Shown here one piece after another: positions 22,709-24,920 of a stretch of 24,920 bases of DNA. This DNA is from an uncultured Ruminococcus sp. (lineage in GTDB: Bacteria; Bacillota; Clostridia; Oscillospirales; Ruminococcaceae): the NCBI GenBank assembly GCA_900545285.1, contig UQYK01000026.1:1-24920 (forward strand), written 5' to 3'. Numbering within the stretch: the stretch's first letter is position 1; every line of letters begins with the position of its first letter. Both the position numbers and the translations under genes were made by a program. A model generated the notes under the pieces. It had not been told where the DNA came from and ran no database searches. It saw only the letters and a program-made list of their open reading frames with translations.

Positions 22709-22742
22709 AAAGGCAGCACAGAGTGTAGCTCTGTCTGCCTTT
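22709..22742 (+). terminator. rpsO-pnp intergenic hairpin
   Basis: AAAGGCAG-C-ACAGAG (22709-22723) pairs with CTCTGTCTGCCTTT (22729-22742) with one bulged C. The T-tail is poor (TTTCTGTG), so it is probably a leaky terminator or an RNase processing site, as is known at this position in other bacteria. Confidence 0.55.
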
Positions 22743-22856
22743 CTGTGTTATATGACATCGATTTCAATTCGATCTTGAATGGATCTTGTGCCGGGAAATG
22801 ACCAGGATATCGATTTTGCCGCACGGCTGGAATCGGGAAAGGAAAATGAGAACCCC

Positions 22857-24920
22857 ATGTTTGAAAAAGTACATAAATTTGAAACCACTTTTGCCGGACG
22901 GCCGCTGTCCGTAGAAACCGGCAAAACCTGTGAACTGTCTAACGGATCTTGTTGGGTTCGTTACGGCGATACTGTTGTTATGGCAAATGTCACTGCAAGT
23001 GCAAAGCCGAGAGAAGGCATTGATTTCTTCCCGCTGTCAGTAGACTATGAGGAACGGATGTATTCTGTGGGAAAAATCCCCGGCTCTTTCACCAAGCGGG
23101 AAGGGAAGCCCTCAGAAAAGGCGATCCTGACTTCCCGTATGGTAGACCGTCCGATTCGTCCCCTGTTCCCGAAGTCTATGCGGAATGACGTTTCCGTAGT
23201 CATGACAGTTATGGCAGTGGATCCGGACTGTGCACCGGATATTGTAGGTATGATTGCCACTTCTATTGCACTGTCTATTTCAGATATTCCGTGGAATGGG
23301 CCGATTGCCGGCATCAGCGTTGGTCTGGTAGACGGCAAAATCGTGCTGAATCCTACATTGGAACAGCGCCAGCATAATGACCTCCACCTGACAGTTGCCG
23401 GAACCAAGGATAAAATTGTAATGATTGAAGCCGGCGCCAATGAAGTGCCGGAGGACACCATGCTCCAGGCAATCCTTACCGGACATGAAGAAATCAAAAA
23501 AATGGTTGCCTTTATTTCTGAGATTCAGAGCCAGATCGGAAAGGACAAATTCACATTTGAAGCGCATGAAGTAGATGCAGAGCTGTTCCGGGATGTAGAC
23601 GAAATGGTGCACGAACAGGTGGCACATGCACTGGATACCAATGACAAGAACGAACGGGATGCAAGACTCCGTCCGATTATTGATGCGGCACACGAACGGT
23701 TTGACGCAGTTTGCGGCGAAGAAACCGGCATGATTGATGAGTGCTTGTATTTGATCCAGAAGAAAATCGTTCGCACATGGCTCTATGAGGGCAAGCGTGT
23801 AGATGGACGCGGCATTGATGAGATTCGTCCTCTTGCTGCGGAAGTCGGCGTACTGCCGCGCGTACATGGTACTGGACTTTTCACCCGCGGTCAGACACAG
23901 GTACTGACGGTGGCAACACTTGGCCCAGTCAGCGACAGCCAGAAGCTGGATGGACTGGATGAGGAAACCTCTAAGCGGTATATGCACCAGTACAATTTCC
24001 CGTCCTATTCCGTCGGGGAAACCAAGCCCAGCCGCGGCCCGGGACGGCGTGAAATTGGTCACGGCGCACTGGCAGAGCGTGCCTTGGTTCCGGTTCTGCC
24101 TACGGTAGAAGAATTCCCGTATGCAATGCGTCTGGTTTCCGAGGTGCTTTCTTCCAATGGTTCTACCTCTCAGGCTTCGATCTGCGGTTCTACATTGGCG
24201 TTGATGGATGCCGGTGTTCCGATTCATGCACCGGTTGCCGGTATTTCCTGCGGTCTGATTACACTGCCCGGCAGTGATGAATTCAAGACTATGGTGGATA
24301 TCCAGGGTCTGGAAGACTTCTTTGGTGATATGGACTTTAAGGTTGGCGGTACCAAGAAGGGTATTACTGCCATTCAGGTAGATATTAAGGTAGATGGTTT
24401 GACACCGGCCATTATTGCAGAGGCATTTGAAAAGACCAGAAAGGCACGTTTGTACATTCTGGATGAGATTATGCTGAAAGCAATTCCGGCACCTCGTGAT
24501 CATGTAGGCGAATATGCACCGAAGATGATGCAGATTCAGATTCCGGTGGACAAGATTCGTGATGTAATTGGTCAGGGCGGAAAGGTGATTCAGAAGATTT
24601 CTGCGGACTGCAATGTGAAAATTGATGTTAATGAGGACGGTCATGTCTTTATCAGCGGCATTTCACAGGAAGGCTGTCAGAAGGCATATCAGATCATTGA
24701 AACCATTGCCATTGATCCGGAAATCGGTTCTATTTACAAGGGTAAGGTTGTTTCCATTAAACCATTTGGCGCATTTGTCGAAATTGCACCGGGACGGGAT
24801 GGTCTGGTGCATATTTCCGAAATGAGCAGCAAATATATCAAGCATCCGATGGATGTAGTATCGGTCGGTGATACGGTCAAAGTTCGGATCATTAAGATCG
24901 ATCCTGAAAAACAGAAGATC
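22857..24920 (+). CDS. pnp: Polynucleotide phosphorylase (partial, runs off right edge)
   Basis: 3'-5' exoribonuclease that uses phosphate to degrade RNA; trimeric core of the degradosome. 688 codons are visible and the frame is open at the window end. First RNase PH domain about 1-140 (FETTFAGRPLSVETGK, SVDYEERMYSVGKIPGSF, VDRPIRPLFP), helical linker, second RNase PH domain about 310-540 (GLFTRGQTQVLT, YNFPSYSVGE, GRREIGHGALAERAL, SEVLSSNGSTSQASICG with the phosphate site), KH domain with VIGQGGKVIQKI, then an S1 domain starting GSIYKGKVVSIKPFGAFVEI. The C-terminus, including the rest of S1, is missing. The ATG at 22857 fits the family start; a GAG lies 6 nt upstream. The frame is also open upstream to an ATG at 22779 (26 more codons) without a ribosome site. 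Confidence 0.97.
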   Translation, partial: MFEKVHKFETTFAGRPLSVETGKTCELSNGSCWVRYGDTVVMANVTASAKPREGIDFFPLSVDYEERMYSVGKIPGSFTKREGKPSEKAILTSRMVDRPIRPLFPKSMRNDVSVVMTVMAVDPDCAPDIVGMIATSIALSISDIPWNGPIAGISVGLVDGKIVLNPTLEQRQHNDLHLTVAGTKDKIVMIEAGANEVPEDTMLQAILTGHEEIKKMVAFISEIQSQIGKDKFTFEAHEVDAELFRDVDEMVHEQVAHALDTNDKNERDARLRPIIDAAHERFDAVCGEETGMIDECLYLIQKKIVRTWLYEGKRVDGRGIDEIRPLAAEVGVLPRVHGTGLFTRGQTQVLTVATLGPVSDSQKLDGLDEETSKRYMHQYNFPSYSVGETKPSRGPGRREIGHGALAERALVPVLPTVEEFPYAMRLVSEVLSSNGSTSQASICGSTLALMDAGVPIHAPVAGISCGLITLPGSDEFKTMVDIQGLEDFFGDMDFKVGGTKKGITAIQVDIKVDGLTPAIIAEAFEKTRKARLYILDEIMLKAIPAPRDHVGEYAPKMMQIQIPVDKIRDVIGQGGKVIQKISADCNVKIDVNEDGHVFISGISQEGCQKAYQIIETIAIDPEIGSIYKGKVVSIKPFGAFVEIAPGRDGLVHISEMSSKYIKHPMDVVSVGDTVKVRIIKIDPEKQKI

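Noticed and set aside
23280..24644. 454-codon open frame on the minus strand
   Set aside because: It lies wholly antisense to pnp, whose translation shows every PNPase motif; the antisense frame has no family resemblance and no promoter or ribosome site.
1..24920. CRISPR arrays, tRNA or rRNA genes, insertion sequences, prophage or toxin-antitoxin genes
   Set aside because: All gaps over 100 nt were read on both strands; no direct repeat arrays, cloverleaf sequences or mobile-element genes were recognised.

Overview
The window looks like chromosome from a cellulolytic, Ruminococcus-like member of the Clostridia (Oscillospiraceae). Three things support this. The gene order hprK-murB-rapZ-whiA-dnaE-pfkA is typical of Firmicutes. 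Shine-Dalgarno sites of the AGGAGG type and sigma-A style promoters with exact 16-17 nt spacers recur. A secreted family 9 cellulase is present. The genus is an inference from gene content; no rRNA lies in the window.

Layout. 1-1300: a patatin-like lipase on the minus strand with its own promoter and terminator. 1344-4037: a divergently transcribed modular GH9 cellulase with a C-terminal membrane anchor. 4058-4440: a small orphan minus-strand transcription unit (promoter, Shine-Dalgarno, short ORF, terminator). 4503-8424: a minus-strand L-fucose operon in the order fucA-fucU-fuculokinase/rhamnulokinase-fucI. Its promoter and both central genes are intact, but fucA has lost its start codon and gained a stop, and fucI carries a frameshift, a stop and a deletion of about 250 codons. 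8615-9549: rpe, with a strong promoter and a structured leader of about 200 nt. 9638-10795: a membrane-anchored putative glycoside hydrolase. 10922-19569: the core cluster hprK, murB, rapZ, whiA, dnaE, pfkA. 19732-22281: proC, a SpoIIM-like membrane protein and a DUF624/YesL membrane protein. 22298-24920: rpsO, then pnp, which runs off the right edge.

How the genes fit together. The housekeeping block joins carbon-flux control (HPr kinase, RapZ, phosphofructokinase, ribulose-phosphate epimerase) with cell-wall synthesis (MurB), division and chromosome functions (WhiA, DnaE) and RNA metabolism (S15, PNPase). The cellulase would degrade cellulose at the cell surface. The decaying fucose operon suggests a lineage that has recently given up L-fucose catabolism.

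The observations most worth a second look are the twice-hit fucA, the deleted fucI, a 25-codon upstream ORF whose stop overlaps the pfkA start, the tail-anchored GH9 cellulase, the orphan small transcription unit at 4058-4440, a pseudoknot-like element between hprK and murB, and the palindrome inside the rpe promoter. I found no clear evidence of a wholly new multi-gene system. No tRNA, rRNA, CRISPR array, insertion sequence or prophage gene was seen.
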